A program made the translations under genes and the position numbers. The notes beneath the pieces were generated by a model that did not search any database, was not told the origin of the DNA, and worked only from the letters and a program-made list of their open reading frames with translations. 64,000 nucleotides of DNA from JBCDJI01 sp964351865 (lineage in GTDB: Bacteria > Verrucomicrobiota > Verrucomicrobiia > Methylacidiphilales > JBCBYL01), in assembly GCA_964351865.1 (NCBI GenBank), contig CAYGPJ010000010.1, positions 1-64,000 on the forward strand, written 5' to 3'. Positions 18,176-27,161 of the stretch are shown piece by piece (position 1 is the first letter of the stretch; each line of letters opens with the position of its first letter).

Positions 18176-19036
18176 TCAGGCACGGTGACGACGTAGTAGA
18201 AGCAAAGATCCGAGACCGATCATGATCAGGAGGAGGCTGCTGGGCTCAGGAATAACCACAATACCATCCAAGGTAATGTCATCGATAAAAAGTTCACGAC
18301 CAAATGTGCTATCACCGCCTGTGCCATTGTCTCCGTAAAATCGGAAGACGACATTATTACCGCTGGTGATGTCGGCGAGAGAAGTGAGGTCGAAGGTTAC
18401 AGGTGCAAGAGTGGGTGATAGGGGAGTTGGTCCCTGGCTGTCTAACAGAAATTGTCCGCTGCCAGTGTCGGCATAAAGCGAAATACTTTCCCAGCTGCGT
18501 TCAGGGGCTGAATTGAAGCGAGCTGCCTGTAGCACCAAAGTGTTTAGATCTAGAGAAGATCCGATTGCATTAACCGTGAAGCCGAATCCAAGGTTGTTGG
18601 CCTGACTCTCAGCAATATCGGTAATATTCTGGCCGGGGGTCAGTAGCTGCAGCATGCCCTTACCAGGATTACTGTTATTTCTTCCATCTCCTTCGTTGGA
18701 AACAAGAAATTGCGAGCGCGTGAAGTTGTCGTCGACGATTGCCGCATAGGTGCCATTAGAATCTGAGTTAAATGTCTGCGATCCGATCGTGAGACTGTTG
18801 CTACCTAGTCTGGTATCTACCTGGTCTGAGATCACCAGCCAGCCCGATTCAAACTGAATGTCCGAAACTGACGCGCCTGAGGCTACCGTGGTCGCTCCGT
18901 AGGGGGCTGCGACAGTCTGGTCTTGCGCGATCGAGTTACCGAAGTTCCAAGAGGCAATAGTGGCGGCATAGGTGTGAGCAGAAGACAACACGACGGTTGT
19001 AATTAATAATAATACTTTGGGGTATGAGGTTTTCAT
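18176..19036 (-). CDS. PEP-CTERM sorting-domain protein
   Basis: A 286-residue exported protein: an N-terminal signal peptide (residues 1-24), a beta-sandwich central part rich in Ser, Thr, Asn and Gly, and a C-terminal 'P-E-P-S-S' motif followed by a hydrophobic helix and 'R-R-H-R-A'. This tripartite tail is the PEP-CTERM signal recognised by exosortase/archaeosortase EpsH-type enzymes; none is encoded in this window. Proteins of this kind are processed and held at the surface or in exopolysaccharide. A palindrome TTCGAACGTTCAA-like (19085-19096) lies about 50 bases upstream of the start. Function of the central domain is unknown. Confidence 0.82.
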   Translation of the reverse strand: MKTSYPKVLLLITTVVLSSAHTYAATIASWNFGNSIAQDQTVAAPYGATTVASGASVSDIQFESGWLVISDQVDTRLGSNSLTIGSQTFNSDSNGTYAAIVDDNFTRSQFLVSNEGDGRNNSNPGKGMLQLLTPGQNITDIAESQANNLGFGFTVNAIGSSLDLNTLVLQAARFNSAPERSWESISLYADTGSGQFLLDSQGPTPLSPTLAPVTFDLTSLADITSGNNVVFRFYGDNGTGGDSTFGRELFIDDITLDGIVVIPEPSSLLLIMIGLGSLLLLRRHRA

Positions 19037-19084
19037 AGGTAGTGATATTGATCGTTCGCGCTAAGACATGCAACAGTTTGCTTT

Positions 19085-19096
19085 TCGAACGTTCAA
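19085..19096. promoter_or_regulatory. GAACGTTC palindrome with central CG upstream of PEP-CTERM gene
   Basis: The perfect palindrome GAACGTTC (19087-19094) lies in an AT-rich stretch about 50 bases before the PEP-CTERM start at 19036, with TATAAT nearby on the plus strand. A central CG is the classical LacI/PurR operator core, and two LacI genes are adjacent. Candidate operator only. Confidence 0.3.
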
Positions 19097-19154
19097 ATTA
19101 TAATATGGGGAATTGAGTAATGTTGTGATCGGTGCTGGATCAAGTGGGCGTACT

Positions 19155-20180
19155 TCACGATAATTTTTTTTGCTTAACAGTTTTACCTTTTTCCCAACGG
19201 CTTTCGAGCAGAACGCATTTTTGGATTTGGGGGATACCAAATTCTGTCCGATGGATCTGGGCTACGACCATATCAATGGCGGTTTCGCCGAGGAGGTGGT
19301 GGTTCTGATCAATGCCGGATACGCCTATTTTCCGGTGATCACCAGTGAGGTCGAGATGGGCAAATCCAATACGCTGAGGCACTTTAAATCCGTTATTGGT
19401 CATTAGTTCCAAGAGAGCAAAATCATGGGTGATGACACAATCCGGGCGCTGATTCTGAATTATTTTGAGTGGATCCCGGTGGTTATGAGGAATGTATTGC
19501 GGAGCGAGTCGGTTGGAGGTTTTAAGTTGCTGCTGTACTGCCAGAAAGGCGCCAGTGTACGCTTGATCCTGGAGACTATCCAGAAAACTGTTAATGAAAG
19601 CAAGAGGGCGTTGGTACCCGAGTTGAATTAGGGATAAGGTGGCTAATCTCATCGAATTGAAAGCATCACTCATTACCGAGTTCAGAGGGGGATTCAGGGG
19701 CCTGGCGGCAATGACCGAGCAGGGGAATTTGTCGCAGACTTTTTTGAGTTGTGGTTGTTTGAAGTGATCCTCACGCCATGGCCAGCCTACGAAAACGGCT
19801 CCCTTAATGCCACGCGCCTCTAGGAGCTTGGCTGGATTGGCGCAAGAAGCATAATCTTCGATGACGTCAATCCTGTATCCCATTTCCTCTGCACGACGTC
19901 GACAGCCGGCAATCTCGAGTGTAGATACGTGGGTATCGATGATTGGAAATATGGCAAGATTGGCTTGATAAGGCTTTGGTCTGCGCAATTGTATTTGAGC
20001 CATTAAAGAGGCCAGATCAGCATCAGCGACGTAGCCGACATCTTTGGCTGCTTGTTGTATTTTCGCTCTGGTCCGCGCTGCAACTCGGGGATCATTGTGC
20101 AAGGCCATGGAAACGGTGGACTTAGCGAAACCTAACTTAGCAGCTAGTTGCTGCAGACTAAGTTTGCTGGAAGGGTTCAT
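19155..20180 (-). CDS. LacI-family transcriptional regulator (atypical hinge)
   Basis: A 341-residue regulator: an N-terminal LacI helix-turn-helix ('L-Q-Q-L-A-A-K-L-G-F-A-K-S-T-V-S-M-A-L' within residues 8-27), then a periplasmic-binding-protein-like sensor domain. The hinge following 'V-G-Y' reads 'V-A-D-A-D-L-A-S-L-M' instead of the classical 'x-P-N-x-x-A-R-x-L', as in the expanded LacI subfamily of Opitutae. It lies between a PEP-CTERM gene and a second LacI gene, all on the minus strand. Upstream it has an inverted repeat (20252-20280) and, 261 bases away, a GCATHYWGATGC site. Effector sugar unknown. Confidence 0.85.
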   Translation of the reverse strand: MNPSSKLSLQQLAAKLGFAKSTVSMALHNDPRVAARTRAKIQQAAKDVGYVADADLASLMAQIQLRRPKPYQANLAIFPIIDTHVSTLEIAGCRRRAEEMGYRIDVIEDYASCANPAKLLEARGIKGAVFVGWPWREDHFKQPQLKKVCDKFPCSVIAARPLNPPLNSVMSDAFNSMRLATLSLIQLGYQRPLAFINSFLDSLQDQAYTGAFLAVQQQLKTSNRLAPQYIPHNHRDPLKIIQNQRPDCVITHDFALLELMTNNGFKVPQRIGFAHLDLTGDHRKIGVSGIDQNHHLLGETAIDMVVAQIHRTEFGIPQIQKCVLLESRWEKGKTVKQKKLS

Positions 20181-20251
20181 TTTAGATAAAGGATTCGGTT
20201 TTTTCTTTAGTGTAGTTAAAACGAAGCATCTGACGAGTGATCGTCTCGACC

Positions 20252-20280
20252 CACACTGTTATGCCAAGCAAAACAGTGTG
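20252..20280. promoter_or_regulatory. Perfect 9-bp inverted repeat, candidate operator
   Basis: CACACTGTT (20252-20260) and AACAGTGTG (20272-20280) are perfect inverted arms separated by 11 bases, about 72 bases upstream of the LacI start at 20180. No T-tract follows on either strand, so a terminator is less likely than a protein-binding site. It may serve autoregulation of that LacI gene. Confidence 0.4.
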
Positions 20281-20440
20281 TCGATGGGATGGAAGCGATT
20301 TGATTGCACGGAGTCTGCTGTTCTTGCAGACAATAATCGAATAGCCGTGGTATTGCCTATAGTTGAAAATTTGACTGAGCATATTTAATATCTACGTACA
20401 TCATCATTTGGGATAATTCTGACCGCCAGACAACGGCAAG

Positions 20441-20452
20441 GCATACAGATGC
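20441..20452 (-). promoter_or_regulatory. GCATHYWGATGC operator-like site upstream of LacI gene
   Basis: The plus strand reads GCATACAGATGC, the reverse complement of the GH27-upstream site at 41079. It lies in the 332-base gap between two LacI genes, 261 bases upstream of the 20180 start and 61 bases past the end of the other. Polarity fits a minus-strand target. The rest of this gap (20281-20440) shows no gene. Confidence 0.5.
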
Positions 20453-20512
20453 AGTTTCCTATCCATTGCAGGGTACATGGCTGGATCAGGATTTCTTTGT
20501 GACTTTCATATA

Positions 20513-21586
20513 TCATTTTGTCAGCATTTGATTGCTTTCCTTGCGAATCGATTTTCCGTCGACCCACGTTCCCGGCAATCGGTGGGTGAGCGGGTTAGGG
20601 GAAACTCCCGTTCGGCCATAATTTAGCAACTCATGAATACGCTCCACGCAATGTACTCCTATTTCGTAACGTCGGGAATCTACCCCTGCAATCAGGTTCG
20701 TCCCGTCAGCTTCGCGCACAGGTTCTGAAACAATGGCCATACAGCCCAGGCTTTTGTTCGGTAGAATATTCAAATCCCGCATTACCCAATACGGATAGTC
20801 GTTGAAGGCGATGATAAGATCAGGACGTTCGAGTTTGATCCACTGTTTGATTTCATTGGCTTTTTCGGGATTGTAATAAAAGGTCTGGCTGGCTGGAGAC
20901 AATCCGTCATCCTGGCAAAGTTTTGTAAAAGCTGCTTCGAGGATAAAATTAATGTAGTTGTGATGATCTTCCTGGAACAAGACCAGTCTCGGCTTCTTGT
21001 AATTTAATATGCGTGTCTTTTCCCAGCAAAGCAGCAAATTATTGACATATGCAGGGGTAAAGTGATCGATAGCTGGTTGGATGTAACCGTTGTGATATGA
21101 GACGCAAGCAAATTTGTGATAGTGGAATTCCTGGTGAAATGCCAAACTAAAGATCGGGCTTATTACTACCCCGGGAACGCCGCGATTTGACAATAAGTCT
21201 CCCAATTTGCGGGCACTGTCTTTGCTGCTGTGGAAGTAGTATTCCAGTTGGTATCCCAGCCGTGCGGCAGTCTCTTGACTGCCTCGGAATTCAGGTGATA
21301 TTTTTCCGTTAGCCATGATCGTTTCTATGGAATGAGTGGCTTTCGGGTGATGGGTCTCAATAAAGGCTAGTGTGGTACCCTCTGAAGCAGGGCGGTTTTT
21401 CCAACGACTTGCAGCAATCCGGGCAAGGGCTGGATCCGGATGATATCCCATTTCCTGAGCAAGTCTTTGAATTCGTATTCGCAATGAAGGGCTCACCTCC
21501 GGTTTACCGCTTAATGCATAGGAAACCGATGTTTTAGAAACGCCCGCCATCCTGGCAAGATCCGCCAATGTGACTCTATTTTGCAT
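20513..21586 (-). CDS. LacI-family transcriptional regulator (atypical hinge)
   Basis: A 357-residue regulator. The HTH lies at residues about 5-24 ('L-A-D-L-A-R-M-A-G-V-S-K-T-S-V-S-Y-A-L'), followed by 'M-G-Y-H-P-D-P-A-L-A-R-I' in place of the classical hinge, and a sensor domain. It is about 30% the same length and style as the neighbouring LacI but differs in its recognition helix, so it probably binds another operator. The gene is flanked by a PEP-CTERM gene upstream on the same strand (213-base gap) and the other LacI downstream. Likely local control of the surface-protein genes; the inducer is unknown. Confidence 0.85.
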   Translation of the reverse strand: MQNRVTLADLARMAGVSKTSVSYALSGKPEVSPSLRIRIQRLAQEMGYHPDPALARIAASRWKNRPASEGTTLAFIETHHPKATHSIETIMANGKISPEFRGSQETAARLGYQLEYYFHSSKDSARKLGDLLSNRGVPGVVISPIFSLAFHQEFHYHKFACVSYHNGYIQPAIDHFTPAYVNNLLLCWEKTRILNYKKPRLVLFQEDHHNYINFILEAAFTKLCQDDGLSPASQTFYYNPEKANEIKQWIKLERPDLIIAFNDYPYWVMRDLNILPNKSLGCMAIVSEPVREADGTNLIAGVDSRRYEIGVHCVERIHELLNYGRTGVSPNPLTHRLPGTWVDGKSIRKESNQMLTK

Positions 21587-21799
21587 GGGAATTAGTGGAA
21601 GCTAAAGCTGGGCTGAGGTGCACGAAGCATGACTTTACTCCTTTTTAACCTGAACAGCAACTATGGATCAGAGTTTTATGTCAACGCACAGTAAAAATCA
21701 TACTGCCTTTCAGGGGTACACTTCAGTGTTGTGCCAGACGCTAATCACCGGCCTCAATAATGTTAGAATTGAGGAGATTGAAGTCAGGACACTGCCGGC

Positions 21800-22630
21800 T
21801 TAGAACGCTTTGTTTCGGCGTTTAAGGAAACAAAGCAGTCCGCAGAAACTGAGAAGAAGAGCGGTTGAAGGCTCGGGAATAGGTGAGACATCCGCCCAGC
21901 TTTCACCAATTCGGAATTCGTCGAAGGATACGCTGCCTGCAGAAATGTTGGCTGTAAGCAACTGAATTCTGCCAAGATTCATGTGAACGGCAGCAAGGTT
22001 ATTGTCAACTGCATTAATGGAGCCGAGTGCTAATAAAGATCCTTCTGTAGCCCCCGGTGTGGGATTGTAGAAAAAGCTGATTTCGGATGCATCATAATCA
22101 TACTTGAGAGCAAAAAATGTTGCGGAAGTCGTGGTAGAGGTTGCTCCGGTATTGAACGTTTCGGCAATACCCGCATTGAAAAAACCGTAGGAACCGCCAG
22201 TTCCCATTATTTGTGAATTTGGGCTTATCACTCCTGGATTTCCAGCTAGGATCATTTGATTTCCACTGGTGTCTCCCAAAGTCACCTGCTGTGCTTGCCA
22301 GTCTGTAATACCGTTCGTCTGAATCATGAGAAAACTGACCCAGCGGACGCCTCCTGTCGGGGTGGTTAAGCCAGTGTCGATGTTCAAAGAATTGGTTCCA
22401 GAATTTGTCCCCACCGAGCGTCCCGATGTTTGCAAGCCGCCAAAAGTCAGGGAATTTGAATCCACGGTTAAATTGCCTGAATTTGCTGTCCATCCACCTT
22501 GACCCCCAAGAGTGCTGGATTCGGCGTAATCAAAGCCTTCGTAAAAAAGAGTTGCCCCAACTGCAGGGGGAATTGTACCGATAAGAAATGTGCCCATACC
22601 GATTATCAAGAAAATATGTATTCTGTTCAT
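21800..22630 (-). CDS. PEP-CTERM protein homologous to the N-terminal module of the 7.4-kb GH74-like protein
   Basis: A 276-residue exported protein with a signal peptide (about 1-25), a lectin-like beta-sandwich (about 26-250) and a C-terminal 'P-I-P-E-P-S' motif, hydrophobic helix and 'K-R-R-N-K' tail. The sandwich shares many short blocks, in the same order, with residues about 46-275 of the protein at 7359-10829, including 'S-F-D-E-F/I-R-I-G-E-x-W-x-D-V-S-P' at its end. Thus one gene keeps the module as a sorted surface protein while the other fuses it to a glycosidase. Probable carbohydrate binding, inferred from this pairing. Confidence 0.82.
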   Translation of the reverse strand: MNRIHIFLIIGMGTFLIGTIPPAVGATLFYEGFDYAESSTLGGQGGWTANSGNLTVDSNSLTFGGLQTSGRSVGTNSGTNSLNIDTGLTTPTGGVRWVSFLMIQTNGITDWQAQQVTLGDTSGNQMILAGNPGVISPNSQIMGTGGSYGFFNAGIAETFNTGATSTTTSATFFALKYDYDASEISFFYNPTPGATEGSLLALGSINAVDNNLAAVHMNLGRIQLLTANISAGSVSFDEFRIGESWADVSPIPEPSTALLLSFCGLLCFLKRRNKAF

Positions 22631-22849
22631 AATTCGAGATTATCAATCCCCAAGCAAAAAGGTCAATCTGGTCGTAAGCTGATCCCGTTCAGTTCACATA
22701 TACGTTCACTACGGTCCCAATATTAGTTCCGAAACGAAAACTGGTTAGAATTCTCAGAATTCATTAGTGATTTGTCGTTGTCCTAGAAGGCCTGTAACAG
22801 CAGCATTTTTCGAAAACTGATAGACTCAGAATCTCTATAATGGTGTAGA

Positions 22850-23040
22850 GTGAATGGTTGATCCCCTGGTGTTTTTTGTAATGGCTACCAGCAGGTAGAC
22901 GCAGACCGCGATCCAGATTTGAGTTAGGACGGCGTTGGGAATGGTTCCGTAGAAGATCTTGAGGCGCAGATGTTGTTTGATCCATTTTAAGAAGTCTTTG
23001 AATTTCCAACGCAAGGCATAAAGGCGGCTGGCTGGACTGT
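22850..23040 (-). pseudogene. IS4-type transposase C-terminal remnant
   Basis: On the minus strand, one frame from about 23034 reads 'R-L-Y-A-L-R-W-K-F-K-D-F-L-K-W-I-K-Q', then 'L-R-L-K-I-F-Y-G-T', 'N-A-V-L-T-Q-I-W-I-A' and 'V-Y-L-L-V-A-I'. This is the familiar C-terminal block of IS4-family DDE transposases around the third catalytic acidic region ('F-F-K-W-I-K-Q-x-L-x-I-K-x-F-x-G-T-S-x-N-A-V'). There is no upstream catalytic core and no full-length frame, and I see no intact terminal repeats. The rest of the 22631-23284 gap shows no other gene. It marks an old insertion or deletion at the 3' boundary of the hemicellulose operon. Confidence 0.72.
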
Positions 23041-23284
23041 GCAGGGGAACTATCGAAGTCCTAAGTGGTCAGCCGGAATTGCCATCACTCTGCCACGAGC
23101 ACGGCATCAATGCTCTGAGAAATTGAGCCGGACGATTTTTTTCCTCGACGTTTCTACCGACCGGTATCCTAGGTCAGTGATTTAATATGGATCGAAGGTA
23201 ATCGCTCAGTTTCCACTTGATTCGGGGGTAGATTTGATAGCTCCATTCCAATTTTTTAAACCGCTAATGTTAACGTTCATGCGG

Positions 23285-24070
23285 TCAGTTCTGCGGTGGC
23301 AGGCGGTCGCCCACTTGAAAGACCTCATCATAGCGACACGGAGTGATGCTCAGTGAGCGTAGTTCATCGATCAAAGAAGGAGTTGTCCAAAGTTTTGTCT
23401 CTGCCTCGCGTGTGAGAATGGTTTTGTTGATGTCTAATGCTGATGCCCGAAAGGCACGGAACTCGTCGTCGTCGTGCGCCGGATGGATAACGTGCAAATA
23501 AACGCCGGATGGAGCGGAGCCGACGGCCCGGCGCGGATCGAATACTGTGGATAGGGAGATCGTACGGGGTAGGCCGTCGAATTCGCTTGGTCCGAAGATG
23601 AGTCCTTCCTGGGTGGCGAAGTCATATAAGGCGTCCTTCATCCCGGGCAGCCAACTACAGGCCATGTGGTCGTCGAGGTACGTCAACGGGAGCCCGAGTT
23701 TTCGAAGTCGCGAAAGCTGAGCCTCGGCTTCGATGATAACTTCATTGAGATTGATATTTTGTTTGTGAAGAAGCGCGGTGCTGGGAGGCATGGCACCGCG
23801 TTCATCGAGCAGGGATGGGACACGGTCGTGACAAGACAGGGGAGCCCAAAGAGGATTGTCCCATTCACACGTGAGTGCAAAATGGAGGCCTAGAGCGATG
23901 CCGCTCATGTTACGGAACAAATCCGCAGCCTGCTCGATGGCCGGTGCGACAGCAAGAAATCCGACATTACGCACACCCCCGGCCGCGCAGGCTGCGGCTA
24001 TGGCCCGATTGGTTCCAGTAGTCAAACCGGTATCATCAGCGCGGGTGATGAGGTGAAGTCTGCGTGTCAT
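23285..24070 (-). CDS. YdjC/ChbG-like carbohydrate deacetylase
   Basis: A 261-residue protein with the ChbG/YdjC signature: 'R-A-D-D-T-G' (Asp12/Asp13, metal and base), 'G-L-H-F-A-L-T', 'D-D-H-M-A-C' and a late 'V-I-H-P'. These residues form a metal site that removes N- or O-acetyl groups from oligosaccharides such as diacetylchitobiose-phosphate. No signal peptide, so cytosolic. Last gene of the operon running from GH9; a 93-base gap separates it from the transporter gene. It probably deacetylates imported sugars released by the operon's secreted enzymes. Substrate not known. Confidence 0.78.
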   Translation of the reverse strand: MTRRLHLITRADDTGLTTGTNRAIAAACAAGGVRNVGFLAVAPAIEQAADLFRNMSGIALGLHFALTCEWDNPLWAPLSCHDRVPSLLDERGAMPPSTALLHKQNINLNEVIIEAEAQLSRLRKLGLPLTYLDDHMACSWLPGMKDALYDFATQEGLIFGPSEFDGLPRTISLSTVFDPRRAVGSAPSGVYLHVIHPAHDDDEFRAFRASALDINKTILTREAETKLWTTPSLIDELRSLSITPCRYDEVFQVGDRLPPQN

Positions 24071-24163
24071 ATGGTCATGGTCGTTTCGATCAATAGGAAT
24101 AAACTCAGTAACAAGATTTTGTGGTATGACACGAAAATTCTACGGCTATTCAGCGTGCAAGAC

Positions 24164-25573
24164 TTAGTGTTTCGGTAATTCACCGCGGCGTCGTTTGAGT
24201 TCGGCTTGGATTTCTGAAACACGATTTTCGGTCAGGGGGTATCTATGGAGTACAAGCAAGCAAGCTATGAGCAGTACGGCTTTGGCCGCGAAGAGGTAGC
24301 GCATATTGTCGAAAACGCCGGGAGCCTGGTCACCGCCCAGATCGCGGACGAAACCGGTGGCGTCGATTAGAACACCAGAAATGCCGGTTGCCACCGCGAG
24401 CATGGTTTTCATCATGAATGCGGCAGTCGCGCTGAAGAGGCCTTCACGTCGCTGTCCGCTGCGCAGTTCGTCAGCATCCACAGCATCGGCCATTAGGGCA
24501 CCTAGAATCATGAAAGTAGCTACGATGCCGAGTGAGTAGAAAAAAGGGCTAAAAAACATCAGCCACGGGTAGGTGGGATTGATGAGCACGAGTTGGAGGC
24601 AGGAACCGATGATCATGAGGACAAGAGCTATGCGCAAGGCGTTATGTTTTTGAAAGCGTTTACAAGCCCATGCTATGACTGGCACCGCGACAAGCACCAG
24701 TACATTGGCAAAAGTTTCGACGAGGGCATTGAAAGAGGCTCCTTTTGCTACATCTCCATTGAATACATAGAAGGTAATGAGGAAAAACTGAAAGACGCCG
24801 AATGCTCCTAGAGTGAAGAGGAGTGCGGCGTAGATGAAGGCGATCCTCAGAAATTCCGGGCAGCGCAGGGTGCTGGCGATTGCTTTGACGAAGTTGTCTT
24901 TTGCGACGACGGTTCGTGATCGCTCTGTTGTTTTTAACGAGGTGATGACGGTAGCGATGATAAGTGTTGATGCGACAATGACGGAGAGCCATCGGACACC
25001 TGTAAGGGCACCGCCAAAAATCCCTATCAGACAGAATGGGAAGAGGTAGGGGCTGGCGAACTGTGAGATCCGGTTGGATAGGGTGCGTCCCATTTGCACG
25101 CGGGTTCGCCCGCTGTAGGTCTCAGACAACTCGAATCCCAGCGCACCATAAGGTACAGAGAAAATCGTTTGAGCCGTCGCAAATAGAATTAAACCGATTC
25201 CGTAAAAAATCAGCATCGTATGTCCTCCACGATCTGTGGGGAACCACCATGCCGCCATGAGTGAGAGAGCCATCAGTACACCACCGAGCAGAATGAATGG
25301 GCGCCGTTTTCCGAAGCGGTTGGTGGCATTGTCCGAGATGTAGCCCATGATTGGATCGGTAAAGGCATCCCAAAGTCCTCGAATCATAAGTACCAGACCG
25401 ACACTGGTCGGGCTGAGACCGAGCGTGACGACCATGATGGGGTTGGCCAGCGACGTCATGACATTGCCGGCTATATTATTCGGAGCTTCAGAAATGCTGT
25501 AAGCGATCAGTTCGCCGCGGGGCACATCGGGTTGAACCTTTTTGTCGGGTGAGTCGTTTTGAGTGGGGGGCAT
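24164..25573 (-). CDS. GPH-family (MFS) sugar:cation symporter
   Basis: A 469-residue membrane protein with about 12 hydrophobic segments. Near the N-terminus 'D-A-F-T-D-P-I-M-G-Y-I-S-D' and 'R-F-G-K-R-R-P-F-I' match the glycoside-pentoside-hexuronide (GPH) symporter signature between helices 2 and 3. Members such as MelB, LacS and XylP carry oligosaccharides or glycosides with H+ or Na+. It is the only transporter in the window and lies in the operon with GH9, GH74-like and acetylesterase genes, so it very likely imports the oligosaccharides these release. Nine bases separate it from the upstream SGNH gene. Confidence 0.85.
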   Translation of the reverse strand: MPPTQNDSPDKKVQPDVPRGELIAYSISEAPNNIAGNVMTSLANPIMVVTLGLSPTSVGLVLMIRGLWDAFTDPIMGYISDNATNRFGKRRPFILLGGVLMALSLMAAWWFPTDRGGHTMLIFYGIGLILFATAQTIFSVPYGALGFELSETYSGRTRVQMGRTLSNRISQFASPYLFPFCLIGIFGGALTGVRWLSVIVASTLIIATVITSLKTTERSRTVVAKDNFVKAIASTLRCPEFLRIAFIYAALLFTLGAFGVFQFFLITFYVFNGDVAKGASFNALVETFANVLVLVAVPVIAWACKRFQKHNALRIALVLMIIGSCLQLVLINPTYPWLMFFSPFFYSLGIVATFMILGALMADAVDADELRSGQRREGLFSATAAFMMKTMLAVATGISGVLIDATGFVRDLGGDQAPGVFDNMRYLFAAKAVLLIACLLVLHRYPLTENRVSEIQAELKRRRGELPKH

Positions 25574-25582
25574 GAAAATTAA

Positions 25583-26233
25583 CTAAGCGTTGAGCGCCGA
25601 ATACAAAGTTTCAGCAATGATAAGATGACCGGTTGCATTGGGATGAATTGGTTCGGTGCAGTAAATATCAGAATGATGAACTAGCAGGCGTGACTGGAAT
25701 ATTTCATGTAGATTTACAAATGGCAAGGCATAGCGGGAGGCATTCACGCGTCCTGCCTCGATATATTCCGGCAGTATTCGCAGAACTCTGGCGCGATAGG
25801 AATTGCTATCGGTATCGAGACTTAGATAAAATGGCGATACTACTAGAATGCGGGTGTCAGGGAGTGTTTCACGTGCGCGGATCAGCAGGCGATCGTGAAT
25901 AGATGCAAACCCCTCCGGAGAGAGATGAGCTTTGTCGGGCTGGCACAGAAACTGATTGAGATCGTTCATGCCAATGAGCATGACCAAGACATCCGGACGG
26001 TGGAGCAGGGCATCTTCTTGCCAGCGGCTTTGAAGATCGTCAACCGTATTGCCTCCTATGCCGCGGTTGAGAATCGAGAAATGCAGTTCCGGCTGCCGAT
26101 AAATGAAGAAATCATTGATCAGGCGGACGTAACCTCGTCCCAGCGGAGCGTGGACCGGTTCGCGGCGGTCGCAGTCGGTGATACTGTCGCCGATGAAGAG
26201 AATGCTTTGGGATTGATTCGGTGAATAATGCAT
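25583..26233 (-). CDS. SGNH/GDSL hydrolase (probable acetylesterase)
   Basis: A 216-residue SGNH hydrolase without signal peptide. Block I 'F-I-G-D-S17-I-T-D' gives the nucleophile, block II 'G-I-G-G-N', block III 'G-M-N-D', and block V 'E-P-I-H-P-N'. In block V the usual Asp three residues before the His is Glu, a conservative change seen here and worth noting. Such small intracellular enzymes often deacetylate xylo- or manno-oligosaccharides. Translationally close to both neighbours in the operon (gaps 16 and 9 bases). Confidence 0.8.
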   Translation of the reverse strand: MHYSPNQSQSILFIGDSITDCDRREPVHAPLGRGYVRLINDFFIYRQPELHFSILNRGIGGNTVDDLQSRWQEDALLHRPDVLVMLIGMNDLNQFLCQPDKAHLSPEGFASIHDRLLIRARETLPDTRILVVSPFYLSLDTDSNSYRARVLRILPEYIEAGRVNASRYALPFVNLHEIFQSRLLVHHSDIYCTEPIHPNATGHLIIAETLYSALNA

Positions 26234-26249
26234 GAGCTGGAGGGTAATA

Positions 26250-27161
26250 TTATTTTGTGGGTGATCGCATATTTGGTAAACCAGCCATCCGATGCGACAG
26301 AAAGCTGATGGTGGTATTTAAAATTCGACGGCGCTCTGAGCGATTATCTCCATGAGTGCAATGTCCGATGTTGGCAATGACGTAAAGCTCCGCGTGTTTA
26401 TTGGCTGCCTGCCAAGCGGCTAAGGCAAGACGTCCCTGGCGCGGAGAAACGAGATTATCTTGCCGGCCAAAAAAGAACAGGGAGGGAGGGAGGTCGCCAT
26501 GAGCGTGAGATAATGGACTGGCCTGATGATAAAGGCCGGGGTCGGTCAGATAATCAGCACCTAGCAGCACACTTTCGGGCCCGGCATTTTCGTTAAGGTC
26601 GAACCAGCGTGCGACGAAATCGAGGGGCCCCCATTGGCAGATGAATGCGGAGGGGCGAGCTTCACCAGAAGTGTAGTCGATAAACGGACTGGAAACGGCA
26701 AGGTGCATGGCTAGCAGGTTTCCGGCAGATTCCCCGGCTACAGCGATACGGCTGGTATCGAGATGGAGTTCGTCGCTATGGGAGAGTGCCCAGCGCCATG
26801 CGTGCAGAGCGTCATCTAGTACTCCAGGGAAAGTGGGGTTTTCTTGGGTGGCGAGTCGATAGGTCGGAGCGATAGTGGTCATGCCCAGAGTGAGCGCGAG
26901 CGCTTTGGCGAGTGGACCGCAACTCTCGGGGCTACCGAATTGAAACCCGCCACCGTGAAAGGACAGCAGTGCGGGAGTAGGCTCGGAGGGAAGAAGGGTG
27001 GGGCGATAAATATGTGCAGTCAGTTCGGGCGAGACTTGGCTTGAGAGCGGTAGTGGGGAACCTAGCGAGCGGTGTAATTCGATTTCAACGCCTGGACAAG
27101 CAGCTTCTCCCGGCTGGTCGAGGATAGCGTCAATAACAGAGGCAGGAAGCGTGTCTATCAA
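26250..27161 (-). CDS. HSL-type alpha/beta hydrolase (esterase)
   Basis: A 303-residue hydrolase with 'H-G-G-G' at residues 69-72 (oxyanion hole), 'G-E-S145-A-G-N' nucleophile elbow, an Asp in 'R-Q-D-N-L-V-S-P', and a His in 'G-H-C-T-H-G'. This is the hormone-sensitive-lipase subfamily (Pfam Abhydrolase_3). There is no leader, so it is cytosolic. Its start overlaps the stop of the upstream acetylesterase by 4 bases. As one of several esterases in the same operon it may remove acyl groups from imported oligosaccharides; specificity is not readable. Confidence 0.78.
   Translation of the reverse strand: MIDTLPASVIDAILDQPGEAACPGVEIELHRSLGSPLPLSSQVSPELTAHIYRPTLLPSEPTPALLSFHGGGFQFGSPESCGPLAKALALTLGMTTIAPTYRLATQENPTFPGVLDDALHAWRWALSHSDELHLDTSRIAVAGESAGNLLAMHLAVSSPFIDYTSGEARPSAFICQWGPLDFVARWFDLNENAGPESVLLGADYLTDPGLYHQASPLSHAHGDLPPSLFFFGRQDNLVSPRQGRLALAAWQAANKHAELYVIANIGHCTHGDNRSERRRILNTTISFLSHRMAGLPNMRSPTK

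Noticed and set aside
23041..23284. Possible upstream catalytic part of the IS4 transposase
   Set aside because: No frame continues with DDE motifs, so only the C-terminal remnant is called.
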